Shown here one piece after another: positions 45,700-57,165 of a DNA stretch of 64,000 nucleotides (the stretch's first letter is position 1; the number at the start of each line of letters is the position of its first letter). The notes under the pieces are model-generated. The model was given only the letters and a program-made list of their open reading frames with translations, ran no database searches and was not told where the DNA came from. This DNA comes from Blastomyces gilchristii SLH14081 (Eukaryota > Ascomycota > Eurotiomycetes > Onygenales > Ajellomycetaceae). Position numbers and translations under genes: made by a program. The DNA lies in assembly GCF_000003855.2 (NCBI RefSeq), contig NW_003101680.1:62001-126000 (forward strand), written 5' to 3'.

Positions 45700-46850
45700 A
45701 GATCCTAGTCACTGCTCACTGTACTTCTTATATAATCTCATTGTCTTAATATTCTTTGCTGAAAGTAGTACTTGATTCTCTATCAAGAACTTTATTGAAA
45801 GATATTTTTAATTATAGTATTCTATCTGCTATTTCTGAGTGCAGCAAATACTTTTCATCATCTTCTCATGAATTTTATTCAAAAGTTCTAATCTTGCTTT
45901 TACTTCTAATACTGAGAAGTACTCTATTCTCTGTATCTGTTTAACATTCTGACTGTCTATTTCTCTCTTTGAAATATTGTCTGTGATATCACTGAGTAAT
46001 GAAAAATTATATTCATAATAAGTATAGAAAGAAAATACTTTTAAGATTACATTGTTTTGCATTATTATATATGAATTCAGTGATCAGAAGATGTTTAAGT
46101 CAATTATTCTGATAATATAAATAGAATACTTAAAGATGCTATTCTAATGTCTGATTCTAATATTCAGTCTGATCATCTGTCTGTGAATGAAATATAATGC
46201 TGAGAAGACATCTTATTATAAGATAATAGTAAAAAGCTGATCAGTATTTACTGATGAAGAGAAATTCTTAATCTATTATCAACAATTTCAGAGCACTGTG
46301 ATCATGAATAATAATATCTAAAAACAGGTCAGTTAATTCAACAGCTTTAATCTTTTTATAAATAGAAATATATTTTACTATCTTTGTCAAATAGTTGATA
46401 ATAATCAAAATTAAGTTATATTCTTTGACTCTTATTGACTTCAGCAGATCAATTATAAAATTCATTGATAGATTCTGTCATAAGCTTCTTAAAATAGACA
46501 GTGATATCAACTCACTGTATTACTTATACTGCAGAATCTTTATTCTTTGATAGATATTATAAGTCTTAATATACTCTTTGACATCTGTTCAGAGCTTGTC
46601 TTAAAGATATTTATATTTTAGAAGCTTCTTAGTCTTCTCTAATCTGAAGTGCTTTATATGAGAATTATTATGATGAATTCTCAATAACTTCTGACACACT
46701 GCTCTGCTATGAGAGATGAAGACTGAATCATTCAGTAGTAGAAGTTCACATTTCTCTAGTTATCAGTGACTTGATTTCTTAGTGATACTGTCTCACTCAG
46801 AGTCTGTCTCTTTCAAGTTTAAACTGAATTCTTTCTTCTTTAACTTCTGC
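45700..46850 (-). pseudogene. Gypsy-2 integrase remnant
   Basis: The open piece 46465-46268 reads MNFIIDLLKSIRVKEYNLIL, IIINYLTKIVKYISIYKKIK, AVELTDLFLDIIIHDHSALK, the Ty3/Gypsy integrase core start (M-D-F-I-x-D-L-P), with the first catalytic Asp kept as DLL. It continues with HSQTDDQTEY near 46180-46150, equivalent to H-P-Q-T-D-G-Q-T-E. Zinc-binding sequence lies at about 46800-46560. The C-terminal part runs to about 45700. Confidence 0.85.
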
Positions 46851-47049
46851 ATTTAAGCTGCAGTAGTGATGTCTCTCTTCTGTAACTTATTAATGAATTT
46901 CAAAAGTAGTTGAGTTAAAAGATTGTAGATCATTTTATTCTTTATCAATTCAATGATAGTAAGATATAATATAAGAAGCTCATAATCTTCAGTGTCAGTT
47001 CTCTGTGAAGATCTGAATTTTCTTTCATCTTCTATACTGAGTTACACAG

Positions 47050-47760
47050 CTGTCTTACCAGCACTGTTTTCAAGCTTCAGAGAATCTCAATTCTCTGCAG
47101 TCAGCTTCTTCTGCAGTAATGACAGAGATTCTTTTATAGAATTCTTCTCTGCATTAATAATATTATAATCAGGCTGTTTAGACAGTGTATCAGTGAGATT
47201 AAGCTGATCTGAACAGTATCAGATATAGAAATCATACTTTAAAAGCAGCTTCACTCATCTGACTTGATATTCTGTCAAGCTCTTTATTATTAAGAAGTAA
47301 CAGAGATTTGTATAATCAGTGAGAACTTACACTGAATACTTACTACTCTGAAGATAATATCACCAGATCTTAAAGAATTTGACAATTGCTAATATCTCTT
47401 GATTATGAGTATCATATCTTCTCTGTATGAGTGATAATTTCTTGAAGAAGAAGATCACTGATCTTTATTCACAGTATCTTATAGACTCTGTGAAAAAGCC
47501 TTCTCTCACAGACATTTCATTGTCTGTATTCTCAGAGATTATTATTCTCTGCTTCTTTCAATGTTGAAAGGTCGCTGATGTCAACTGTGAAAAGATTTCA
47601 CAGACTTCATTTCTGAATGTATCAGTCTCACACTGACTGTGTAAGTTGAGATTAAAGTGATTCAGTATTGTGACATCTATAAAAGCTTGTTTTAATTCTG
47701 TAAACACCTGCACAGTGTCTTGAGTAAGAATAAATGATTCTGTTTTTCTGTCTTTCACAC
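47050..47760 (-). pseudogene. Gypsy-2 RNase H remnant
   Basis: The frame 47758-47558 reads KTESFILTQDTVQVFTELKQ, AFIDVTILNHFNLNLHSQCE, TDTFRNEVCEIFSQ, the RT-RNase H connection with the first catalytic acid (ETDTS). It continues with FFFKKLSLIQRRYDTHNQEI and LTDYTNLCYFLI, matching KKLxPAExNYDIHDKELLAI and TDHKNLxYF. It is inactive through stops. Confidence 0.83.
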
Positions 47761-47799
47761 TTCTCTTTAACAGATCTGTAAGAGAGACAGTAATCTGTG

Positions 47800-48671
47800 A
47801 ATATACATAGATGAATTATCTGTAGAAATTTGCAAATTCTAGAAACATCTGCATCTTATAATTCATTCACAGCATCAGTCAGTTCTCAATGATGAAGACT
47901 CAGCTTCTGTTCATTGAAATATCATTCATCTCAATAATATAACTTAAGAAATCAATCTTCTGCATGTAGAATGAGCATTTTTCAGTGTTTGTATAGAGTT
48001 GATACTATCTCAAGCAACTTAACACTTCTTAAGCATGAGTATCATGTTCTTTCTCTGTTTTTGAGGAGATTAGAATGTCATTCAAGTATACTATGCAGGA
48101 GATGTCAACAAGGCCCTGCAGCACCTCATTTATATAGATCTGAAAGATGGCTGAAGTGTTATAAAGATTAAAAGATAAAACAAGATATTCAAAATTACTG
48201 TACTTAGTACAAAAAGCTGTTTTTCAAACATTATCTTCATTAAGTCTGATTCTATGATAGATATTCTGTATATCAATCTTTGAGAATATCTTTGCTTCAG
48301 ATAATCAATTAATCATCTCATTAATTAATAGTAATAAATAGTAATTCTTAAGTGTCATCTTATTGAGACCTCTGTAGTCTTTACATAGATGTAGTCTACT
48401 GTTCTTCTTGAGTATAAAGAGTATAGATGTCTCTGTTGAACTCTTTGATGAGTATATTCAGTTCTTCAATTGCACTTTCTCAAGATATTTGCATAGAATA
48501 TTCAATTTCTTTACAGATAAGTTGTAAAGAGGTCTGTACAGTACTGTTGTATCATCTTCAAGACAGATCTTATATCACATCTTGATGTCAGAAAACTTCA
48601 CTGCTTCTCTTTCTGAAAAGACATTCTTATAATGTGTGAAAAGACATTATATATGTTCATCTTCAATAACA
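47800..48671 (-). pseudogene. Gypsy-2 reverse transcriptase remnant
   Basis: Minus-strand motifs in order: LYNLSVKKLNILCKYLEK, SILFILKKNSRLHLCKDYRG, LNKMTLKNYYLLLINEMIDW, FSKIDIQNIYHRIRL, then IVYLNDILIS at about 48105-48070 (YLDD to YLND). The upstream end is cut by hAT-2 with TSD GATACTAC and the frame resumes at 54491. Confidence 0.85.
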
Positions 48672-49050
48672 GATACTACTAGACTGACCGTGTGACCGTG
48701 TCTGAGACCAGAATCACACTTTACAGTTGTCACATTGTCTAAAAGCATTACTTCTGATCATGATTTATGTTCATCACATTGATCTCAAATCACATTATTT
48801 CAAATATTAAAGGTCTCAGATTCACTTTTCAAATAAAAATCTAGTCTCAGATAAAGAATATATTTGAATTCTTAGTCACATTTTCATTCTGATCTCATTA
48901 TTGAGAATGACATTAAATGAGATCATGAAATCATTTCTCACTTACATAATATCATAACATAGTACTCATTTGTTGAAAATTCAATAGAGAGTATTATCAA
49001 ATATCATTACTTTTCTGAACACAGATTATAATTCATATAATTTTAATTAT

Positions 49051-49172
49051 AAAAAAAATATAAAATACAAAAAACAAAATAAAAACAAGAAAAAATCACA
49101 ATGAAAAAAAAAAGAGAAAGAAAAAAAAAAAGAAAAGAAAAAGAAAAAAATAAAAAATAAAAACAAAAAAAA
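49051..49172. repeat. A/G-rich low-complexity tract in hAT-2
   Basis: About 120 bp of A with scattered G, the complement of the T-rich tract at 42953-43140 but 60-70 bp shorter. Confidence 0.9.
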
Positions 49173-49339
49173 ATCAAGATTGCAGAGTCACAGTATTCTT
49201 AAAATACTCACTCTTCAGAGTCTTCACAATGTTCATTATCAACTGTGTATTTCTCACAGTGAGAGTAATATGACTGCAATGAGTCATTGTCTTAACATCA
49301 TCTAATAAATAATCAGTATATATCTGTATAAATGTGAAT

Positions 49340-49791
49340 AATTAGAAAATATACACTTAAAAAGTGTGGTCAGGGTGAACTCTGCTATCACTTGAATGAT
49401 ATCAAGAATAGAACACTAAAAGCAATGATTCTTCTCATTGATTTCACAGACAAGATGTGTGAAGATAATCTTGAGAAATATAAGATTCTCTGACTTCTGA
49501 TAAAAATGAATCTCATGAAGAGACTCTATTTTCATGATATCAGAGACTGAGTGTTATCAAAAAGTGTTACTTTCATGCAATGCAGATGCACTTACTGTGA
49601 TAATTCACTCTCTATGCATGTAACTGAGAGTTATAGCTTTCTCACACTGCACAGCTCTCTCTGAAATGCTGCTGTCAGTTTGCAACTCATACAGTCTCTC
49701 AGTCCAGCATATACTGCATGTATGCAGCTCTGTGTACTATGACTGTGTTGGTCATTATAATCTGGCATGATACTCACTTTTCACAGGCCAT
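49340..49791 (-). pseudogene. hAT-2 divergent gene (unknown)
   Basis: Mirror of 42339-42823. ATG at 49791, MACEK then GTGAGT. It contains SSISERAVQCEKAITL-like sequence and an intron-like GTAAGTGCATCTGC...GATAACACTCAG (about 49600-49552), then KIESLHEI. Differences from hAT-1 are mostly transitions. Confidence 0.45.
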
Positions 49792-50278
49792 GTTTTGTTT
49801 GATTGAGAAGAGGGAAGAGGAATATGACTGCTGTTTTATTTAAGAGAGAAGTGAGTAATTGAATCTGTAGAAGATAATTTGATTTCTTCTACATTTAAAA
49901 TTTGATTAGTCTATACTCTTTAATTTGAGAGTTTCTGAGAGTGTTTTAAAAGTTTTCATATCAGCTTGGAATTAATGATTGATTGAAGAAGAGAAAAGAG
50001 AGAAGAAAGAAATGAGAATAACTTATCTTTATAATATGAAAACAGAGAATTGCTGCAATTATTCACTGTAGTAATAAAGATCTGTTTTCTGCATATATCT
50101 CTAATACAGATTATATGATAACTACATGTAAAGAATATCAACAGTGTATATATTGAATGAAGATAATATTACTATACAACACTGTAACTGTTTCTGTACA
50201 TCTCTGAAAGCTGTTAATATTTTCTTTAAGTCTCTCTATATTTGATAAGTGAGTAATATATTTTAATACACTTCTTCT

Positions 50279-50396
50279 TTCATCATCATTATTATCATCA
50301 TCATTATTATCATTATTATCATTATTACTATTATCACTATCACTATTATGATTATCATCATCATCATTATTATCATTATTATCACTATTATTATAT
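50279..50396. repeat. (ATTATC/ATCATT)n microsatellite in hAT-2
   Basis: About 115 bp of trinucleotide-like units, partner of 41757-41852. Confidence 0.9.
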
Positions 50397-50939
50397 TATT
50401 TCTGATCATCTCTTCTGTCTTCACCTCTCTTCAACACTTACTGAAATCAATCATGTCATTCCTCTTCAAATATTCTGCAGTTCTGCAGACCATCAAGACA
50501 TAGAAGCATTATCACAGATTGAAGAGAGAGAAGAAGAAGGCATTTAAGTAAGAGAAGACAGATTATAAGATATATTATAATGCCTTGAAAAGACTCTGTA
50601 AGAAAGTAGAATAATAACAATTTTAAGTAATACTTCTAATAGATTTAGACTGAACTAAGTATAGAAATAATGTGAATGACACTGTCTGTGAGAGATTGAA
50701 AAAGAAGATAGTGAAGAGTCTTATACAGTAGTAATAAGATCAGAAGAAGTTCTGAGAATGATTTGAGATCAAGATAAAGAGAGAGAGAGAGAAGAAGAGT
50801 GTTACTGTAAATAAGTAATAGTAGAAGAAGATTAAGAGAGTGTTAGAGTAGAAGACAAAGAAGTCAAAACTGATAAGTTTTTTATTTATTAAGAGATAAT
50901 GATTTTTAATAACACTTCTATTCTCTAATTGATTAGCAG

Positions 50940-51224
50940 AAGCTGATAGAGAAGGAGAGAATTGAGACCTTGTTCAGATCTCAAATACACACTATGATTC
51001 AGAACATTGAGAAGACAGCTCTGATCTCTGAGTATGTCAATCTGCTTATCACTGAGATAAAACCTGAGACAGTAAATCAGAAAATGCAGGATTTTAAGAT
51101 GCAGATTAATCTGACTGAGAGAAAGCAGCAGAAACCCTTCTCTAAGAAGACAGTGAAGAGAGATTTTGAGATGATTATTATCTTAAATAAGAAGAAGAAG
51201 AAGAAGAATAAGAATAAAAAATAA
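50940..51224 (+). pseudogene. hAT-2 upstream charged ORF
   Basis: An open frame, with LIEKERIETLFRSQIHTMIQ just before it, reads NIEKTALISEYVNLLITEIK, PETVNQKMQDFKMQINLTER, KQQKPFSKKTVKRDFEM and ends in a poly-Lys/Asn tail from an AAG/AAT repeat. It is amphipathic and basic at the end. It is preceded by an intron-like stretch containing the internal motif (50898-50920). It could be an N-terminal domain of the transposase or a separate protein; I do not recognise it. Confidence 0.5.
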
Positions 51225-52469
51225 ATTATGAAGAATGATAAGAAGAATGAGAAAGAGAAGAAAGATGATAAGTAGAAAAAGTTTTTTTCTTTTTATATTA
51301 ATTAGTTATAAGTTCATAATTATTAATAATTGAAATTAATTTTGAGTTTTCAAAAATTATTGTACAAGTTGTAATCAATGTCAGAAATAATATATATATA
51401 TATATTTAACTATTATGATTCACAAATCACTATAATATAAAACAATCAATATTTTTTCAACATTGATATTCACAATATTAATATATTTTTAATAATATCA
51501 ACTGATAATGCAATTTGATAACACTCTCTTTTATAATATTAATATATTTCAAGAAATATAACAGAGATTAATTAAGATTATTTATTTACTTTTATATATT
51601 GATAATATTCAACCTGAGTTAGTACTAAAATTATAACTAAGCTAAGAAAGAAGATTATTTTCTCTTATAATAATTCTTCTTACACATATCAGTGATCAGT
51701 TATTATCTTTATTAAAAATAAATTATCATCTTTCTTAAATCTTTATCATATTTTCTGAATTCACTTCTTTCACTTCTTTTACTTCTATTGAATATTCATA
51801 AACTCTTTAAGAAATCACTGTGAATCACAAAGTCTATGTTGTTTATAATTCAACACAGAATACTCTCTTTCAATTATAATAAATAATCACTTCATTCTTC
51901 ACATCTGATTCCAGGTCATGAAATTTATGAAAAACTTAACACAAATATTGAGATGAACTATGAAATAATTATTAACAGATTATATTATAGATTACTGAAG
52001 AGTCATCTCTCTACTGTAATCACTGCAACTTTATTTAGAAACATTTATTATAAACTGATCATAGCTCTGATAAAATTTCTCAACATCTGAAGTCATTAGA
52101 ATGCAGATAATAAAAGAAAAATAATCAGAAAATTACTACTGAGCTGATAAGTTGCTCTATCAGATAATAATTTTTGATAATACTAACTTTCTAATTTGAA
52201 GAAAATCATATGAAAATGATCATATATCAGTACTCTGATTTCATAACTCTTATCTAATAACTTCTGTGAATAATTACTTCACATATATATATCTCTGAAT
52301 TTTTCTCTTCAATCAATTGAAAACTCTGAATTTCAAACACTTCTTTAAATACTTAATTCAAATCTTCATATTCTATATCAATCATGTCTTCAGTTCAATC
52401 TTGAGACATACTACAAAGTCAATATGCAATATCTAGAATCAGAGTTGAAGAATCATTGAAGAGTGTCTC

Positions 52470-54090
52470 TCACAGTAAATGCATGAACTAGTACAAACAA
52501 TCTTATATTTATAAGAGTTATATATTATTATATTAATGAGAACTGAACTTATTAAGAGACATTAATTGAATTTAAATCATTGATTAGTAGTCATACTGAG
52601 AATTATATAAAAGAGATATTAATGACAGTGATTAAAAATAACTATTAAAATATTAGTCTCAGTCTTCTTATAATTATAACTGATAATGCTGTGAATAACT
52701 ACACTATAATGAAGAGCTTGAAGCAAAAATTGACTTTGCATTTCTGAAATGATAAATAAGGTCATATCTTCTGCATTGCTCATATGATTCAACTTGTGAT
52801 ATAAAGACTGATATAGAATCTTAATATCAAGATAATAAATAATAAGATAACTGATTCTTGAGATGAGAATGAGATGAAAGTGATTACTTAAGTAACTTTT
52901 ATATTCACTTTGCAAAAGATAATGTTTTTTGATAACACTTTTTAATATTACTTTTTAATAATGCTTTTTAATAACACTACTATTAATTTTGAATAGATTG
53001 ACTAATAATTTAAATATCATAGATTCAAAACATTGTTAATGTGATTTGTATCTCTTCTAAACAATAATAATGATTTTATGATATTCAATAAATAAATAAA
53101 TCAGTTACATCACTGAATATGATACAGAATGTTAGAACACAGTGAAGTTCAATATATAAGATAACTGTTCAGACTCTTCAATTATGTCAGATAATTGATC
53201 ATTGAGTGTAACACTCTGATTAGAAAAAGATTCAGACATTGAAACTTTCTGATATGAAGTGAACTCAGTTGAAATATGTGATTGATTTACTGTTTCAGTT
53301 TTATAAGATAATGAAGACAGTCTCAATCATGTATACATCAATACTGCAGTCAGTATAATGAGTGTATAATAGTTTATTTACTCATCTTATGAAGTAGTTG
53401 AATCACTTAAAAAGAAATTCAGTCTGAGATAATACTATAGTACAGACTATTATTACTGTAAGAAATAAACTAGTATATTATTACAGCAAAACTGAACAAT
53501 CTTTTACAGAGTACTATACTGTAGCAGCTCTACTAGATCTCTTCTATCAAGTTAATATCTACACTTCTCAAGATTGAACAAAGAAGAAATAAGACTTATA
53601 TATTAAATTAGTCTGAGACTACTACAATGTCAACTATCAGAGATTTAAATGAGTAGATATTAGAGATGTGAAGACAGTGAAATACAATTCTCTAATAAGT
53701 AACAATCTTTGATAACACTTCATATCACATAGAACTATAATACTAACTTTGAAACAGAACTTACAAACATTGATTACAACTGAAAATCAGGCAAAACTAC
53801 ATACTTATAAAACTGAATTTGACTGCTATCTTCAAGATGATCTGATGAATTTACACATCAAATCAATTCTAGAGTTATAAAAAATTGTTGAGAGTATATA
53901 TTCAACTGTTGCACTGATGACATATGATATTCTGATAATTTCATTGACAGAGATGAGAATGAAGCAAAAGTTCAACTCAAGCTGAGATATTTATCACTAT
54001 TATCAGAGACAATTACAAGAAGAAATAATTAAAAAACTCATGATTATAAAACATGAAATTATCAGACAGTTTAATATCTCTGATCACAGT
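52470..54090 (+). pseudogene. hAT-2 transposase remnant
   Basis: Read through stops, the plus strand gives the RNase H-like catalytic start (VNA-TSTNNLIFIRVIYYYI), EFKSLISSHTENYIKEIL, TDNAVNNYTIM (52670-52720), IFCIAHMIQL, then after a gap QNVRTQ-SSIYKITVQTLQL (R-W-N-S-T equivalent), LLFQFYKIMKTVSIMYTS, YYSKTEQSFTEYYTVAALLD (L-D-P-R-Y-K equivalent), and the hATC dimerisation helix VESIYSTVALMTYDILIISL with a terminal EIIKKLMIIKHEI. This order is diagnostic of hAT. At least one intron is probable at about 52890-53110. Confidence 0.85.
52917..52980 (+). repeat. Tandem cluster of the hAT internal motif (hAT-2)
   Basis: TTTTTTGATAACACT, TTTTAATATTACT, TTTTTAATAATGCT and TTTTTAATAACACT follow one another, inside the presumed intron of the transposase. 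It is the partner of 39177-39240. Confidence 0.7.
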
Positions 54091-54490
54091 ATATCAGAGA
54101 AGTGTAGTTTTCATGAGAAAGTGAAGAATAAACTTGTATAAGAATGTATTTAGTTATTTCATGAGTATTATCAATAATTATTATCAAATTCTGATTATAT
54201 AAGCAATCACTGAATGAACTGAATGAGACTGAATTTAATCTTCAGTCTCAGTCTTATTCTGATTTTGAAAGAATGATCATCTTTCACAGTTTATTCTGAG
54301 AAATTACTCTCATTTCACTGTTCTTGCATTAAATCTGGTCATTTTTCATGCCATTTCTCTCAGAAATGATTCATTTTCAGATTTTTTTAATGCTTGGTCC
54401 TGGTGAGACTCACATCAAGAAATGTATGAGACCAGATCAAATGAAATCAAATGTGAAATTCATGGTCCCGCCGGCCAGTCTAGATACTAC

Positions 54491-56091
54491 TGCTAATCTT
54501 GCAGTGAGAGTGATGACTTCTTCATCTATTCTCAAGTCTCAGTCACCTGCTATACAGTATATCAACTCTATCTTTTTCTCAAGATTCTTTCAATGAAACT
54601 CTTCAGATTTCTCTATCACTGTGTCTTCATCAGTGAGATGATACTGTCATATTTAAGTGACTCAGTTAATGAGAGAATTGTTTTCTCTCAATTACAGAAG
54701 ATCTAGAATGATGTTTTCATCTATAATATTAACTGTGTGAAGAAGCAGACTGCTTTTCTTGAAGATTTCTTCTGAGTTTGTGACTATATACTTTACTTGA
54801 ATTATGTTAAAACCGTGATATTTTATTTCATCAGTAAATTTCATATGATCTGATAGATCTATCTTCTTTCAATTCTTCATTAAAGAAAAGAAATAGAAGA
54901 TGAAGTTAGTATCTACTCTGAAGTTGAGTAGGCATCTCACTGATATCTTCTCATTCAGAGTATTCATTGTGATTGTAACATAAACTTGAAAATATGAGAA
55001 TTATTAATTCTTTATTTCTGTCTCTTCTTTATCTTGCACAGATACATTTGTTAGAAGAGAAGTTGACTTTGAAAAGATATCTCTTTGATTTCTTCTCTTC
55101 TTCAGCTTCTTATAATTACTAGTATAGTGATCATCAGCTCTGCAGTTAAAACAGAGATTTTTATCAAATCTCTTTTAATATTTCTTCACAGTGAGTGAAG
55201 AATCAGAATACTTGAAATTCTTCTTTACTTTCTTTACACTGAAGCTGTCACAGTGCTGTTTAAATTCTGTTATTAATTACTTAGAAGAGATCTTATTGAT
55301 CTTTTTCTCAGAGTATTGATTATTCAAATAGATCTGAAAAGCTAAGTTGACAAGCTCAGTGTAATTGATTGATAAACTCTGATACTATGATATCATTATC
55401 TGCATCTTATAAGTCAGTTTCATGAGATAAAGCTGTGTTTTTAATTGATTTAAATTATCAATTAAATCCTCTCAATATTCTTCAAATTGTATATTGAAAT
55501 CAGAAGAATTCTCATTATCTTGTTAATATAATGAGTTAAACTGCTGTACTGCTGTGAAGCTGTAATTACAGTGATCTTTGATTTGATTCAGTAGAAAGTC
55601 TTTGAATTCTTTCTAAGTCATAGCAGTATTAATATACTTAAGCTCTCTCTTCTTAATAGCTCAAGTAGTTGCAGAGATGTCTTCAAGAAGGTTGACAGTG
55701 TATATTGCTTATATCTTATGAGTATTAAACTGACTTGAGTTAAGGTGGATTTTTCATTCAAGAATATAGATAAAGCTGTGAAATTCAGATAATGTATTTT
55801 TCTTATAACTCAGAGAATCTTCAATCTTAATCTCTCTATCTCTATAATAGATGTAGGTGTGTAGAGACTGCAGTAATAGCAGAGTAATTTAAGAGCTCAT
55901 ACTAAAATATACAGCAGATTCAGAAATCTCAGATTTCTGTCAGAATAGAGATATACACACTCTAGAAAATAATGTGAAGTTTCTCTCAGAGAGTGAGATC
56001 AGATCAGTCTTAGCATGAGTGTATAACACTATATCAGTCTGTTAATAGAGCTTGACTGATTCAAACTTGTAATTAGATCAGTGATTCAAAT
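54491..56091 (-). pseudogene. Gypsy-2 gag and protease remnant
   Basis: The minus strand from about 55930 reads gag-like sequence, then a nucleocapsid knuckle KNLCFNCRADDHYTSNY at about 55164-55117 (C-x2-C-x4-H-x4-C with the last Cys now Tyr), then RREEIKEI, and a protease-like region with LLNFRVDTNFIF at about 54925-54890 (D-T-G lost). It ends at the hAT-2 junction in a linker ARLAVVSVIEDE that is restored when hAT-2 is removed. Confidence 0.78.
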
Positions 56092-56624
56092 TATAATATA
56101 ATGAAACTGAAACAGTAACTAGTCAGCAGCATTATATAGAGATAGTTATTTAAGAAGCTATATGAGTAAGCTTAACTATCTTGCTTAAATAGCAAGCTTA
56201 TAGGCTACAGGATTATTGTAAGAATATCACAGATATAATACTTAGTATACTAAGAAGATTGTATGAGAAATGCAGTAACTCTTATATATATTTCAGTAGA
56301 AGAAAAATGAATTACTGACTTCTTTAATAAGAAGTCAGCATCTAGCTATTCTATATAGACAATGAGTGAATACTCTTCTCTCATTTCATGAGTAAGAATA
56401 GCTGGAGCAATATCTCAGCAGCATCTTACTGTCAAGGAAGAGTAATCTGCTAACCTTGTATAGAAGTGAGATTCTCATATTCATCAATCAGATCTTTCTA
56501 TAATATATCTGAATGATATCATAGAGTGGTTGGAAACCGGTTCAGACAGGATGAAGTCATCCGCATGGAAGTGATGAGCCGTGTGGAACCGCAACAGGGC
56601 CTTGACGGGGCCGGGAGCGTGACA
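56092..56624 (-). repeat. Gypsy-2 5' LTR
   Basis: 533 bp. The outer right 100 bp are rich in CG/CC/GG (GGCCTTGACGGGGCCGGG) while the inner end (TATAATATAATG, from TGTAACATGGCG in the other LTR) is fully depleted, the reverse of the pattern in the 3' LTR. Confidence 0.9.
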
Positions 56625-57165
56625 AGAACTACATGTTTTTTAACTGCTTACTCACTGAAGTGAGTTAGATATGAGTATTATTCACTAGAAACTGAATGAA
56701 TCAGATTGATAACAATGATAGTCAATCTCTTAAAGCTGACTTTATACGTCTTTATTAAGATATTCTACTACATCTTTCTATGATAAGAGAAGTTCTGAAG
56801 AATGTGATAATAAATATAGCTGATAATATAAAGAGCTCAGACAATAAAAAAGCAATAATGAGAGTACAGACTTCCAATCAGAATATAAAGAGAGTATAAT
56901 AAGAATCTGCTATTACTGTAACAGAGTTAATTATATTCAGAATAACTGTTGAAAGAAATATTCTGAGAAACATTCTATCAATTTCAATACTTTCAGAAAA
57001 GGTAAAGATAAGAATGATATTAGTACTGAAACTGATTCTATTCACAGTAGTGTGAAATAAATATTCTACTTAAGAGATGAGATTTATTCAAGTAATAACT
57101 CAATAAAGAATACTTAGATATTAAACTCTGAATCAGATGCTCATATCACATCTTATAAAGATCTT
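56625..57165 (+). pseudogene. Copia-2 gag C-terminus with zinc knuckle, and protease
   Basis: The frame resumes from 37177 after Gypsy-2. At about 56907-56950 it reads CYYCNRVNYIQNNC, a C-x2-C-x4-H-x4-C knuckle with His now Tyr (CAC to TAC, a CpA change). At about 57121-57165 it reads LNSESDAHITSYKD, the Copia protease active site L-D-S-G-x-x-x-H-I-T with Asp to Asn and Gly to Glu. Confidence 0.8.

Larger units (their letters stand above)
48680..54482 (+). mobile_element. hAT-2: hAT-family DNA transposon, 5.80 kb, inverted partner of hAT-1
   Basis: Ends TAGACTGACCGTG and (reverse complement of the right end) TAGACTGGCCGG, with TSD GATACTAC at 48672-48679 and 54483-54490. It is inserted in Gypsy-2 between protease and RT. 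Transposase is on the plus strand. Microsatellites, A-rich tract and motif loci are in mirror order to hAT-1. The ends keep CG/CC/GG for roughly 40-100 bp. Confidence 0.93.
37178..56624 (-). mobile_element. Gypsy-2: Ty3/Gypsy element split by two hAT copies
   Basis: LTRs at 56092-56624 (5', 533 bp) and 37178-43552 (3', interrupted by hAT-1; about 535 bp without it), TSD AGAAC at 37173-37177 and 56625-56629. The interior on the minus strand reads gag with CCHC knuckle, protease, [hAT-2], RT, RNase H, integrase and an extra 3' coding-like region, then the purine tract AAAGAGAAGAGTAT (43553-43566). Without the insertions it is about 7.8 kb. Its outer LTR tips keep CpGs; the rest is depleted. Confidence 0.92.

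Noticed and set aside
48671..54492. Mutator-like element with a 10-bp target duplication
   Set aside because: AGATACTACT flanks hAT-2 on both sides, but part of it overlaps the inverted ends. The 8-bp GATACTAC with ends TAGACTG fits both copies and the hAT transposase motifs.
54348..54596. Plus-strand ORF across the right end of hAT-2
   Set aside because: It spans an insertion junction, so it cannot be an ancestral gene of either element; it is open by chance in the spared, GC-richer tip.
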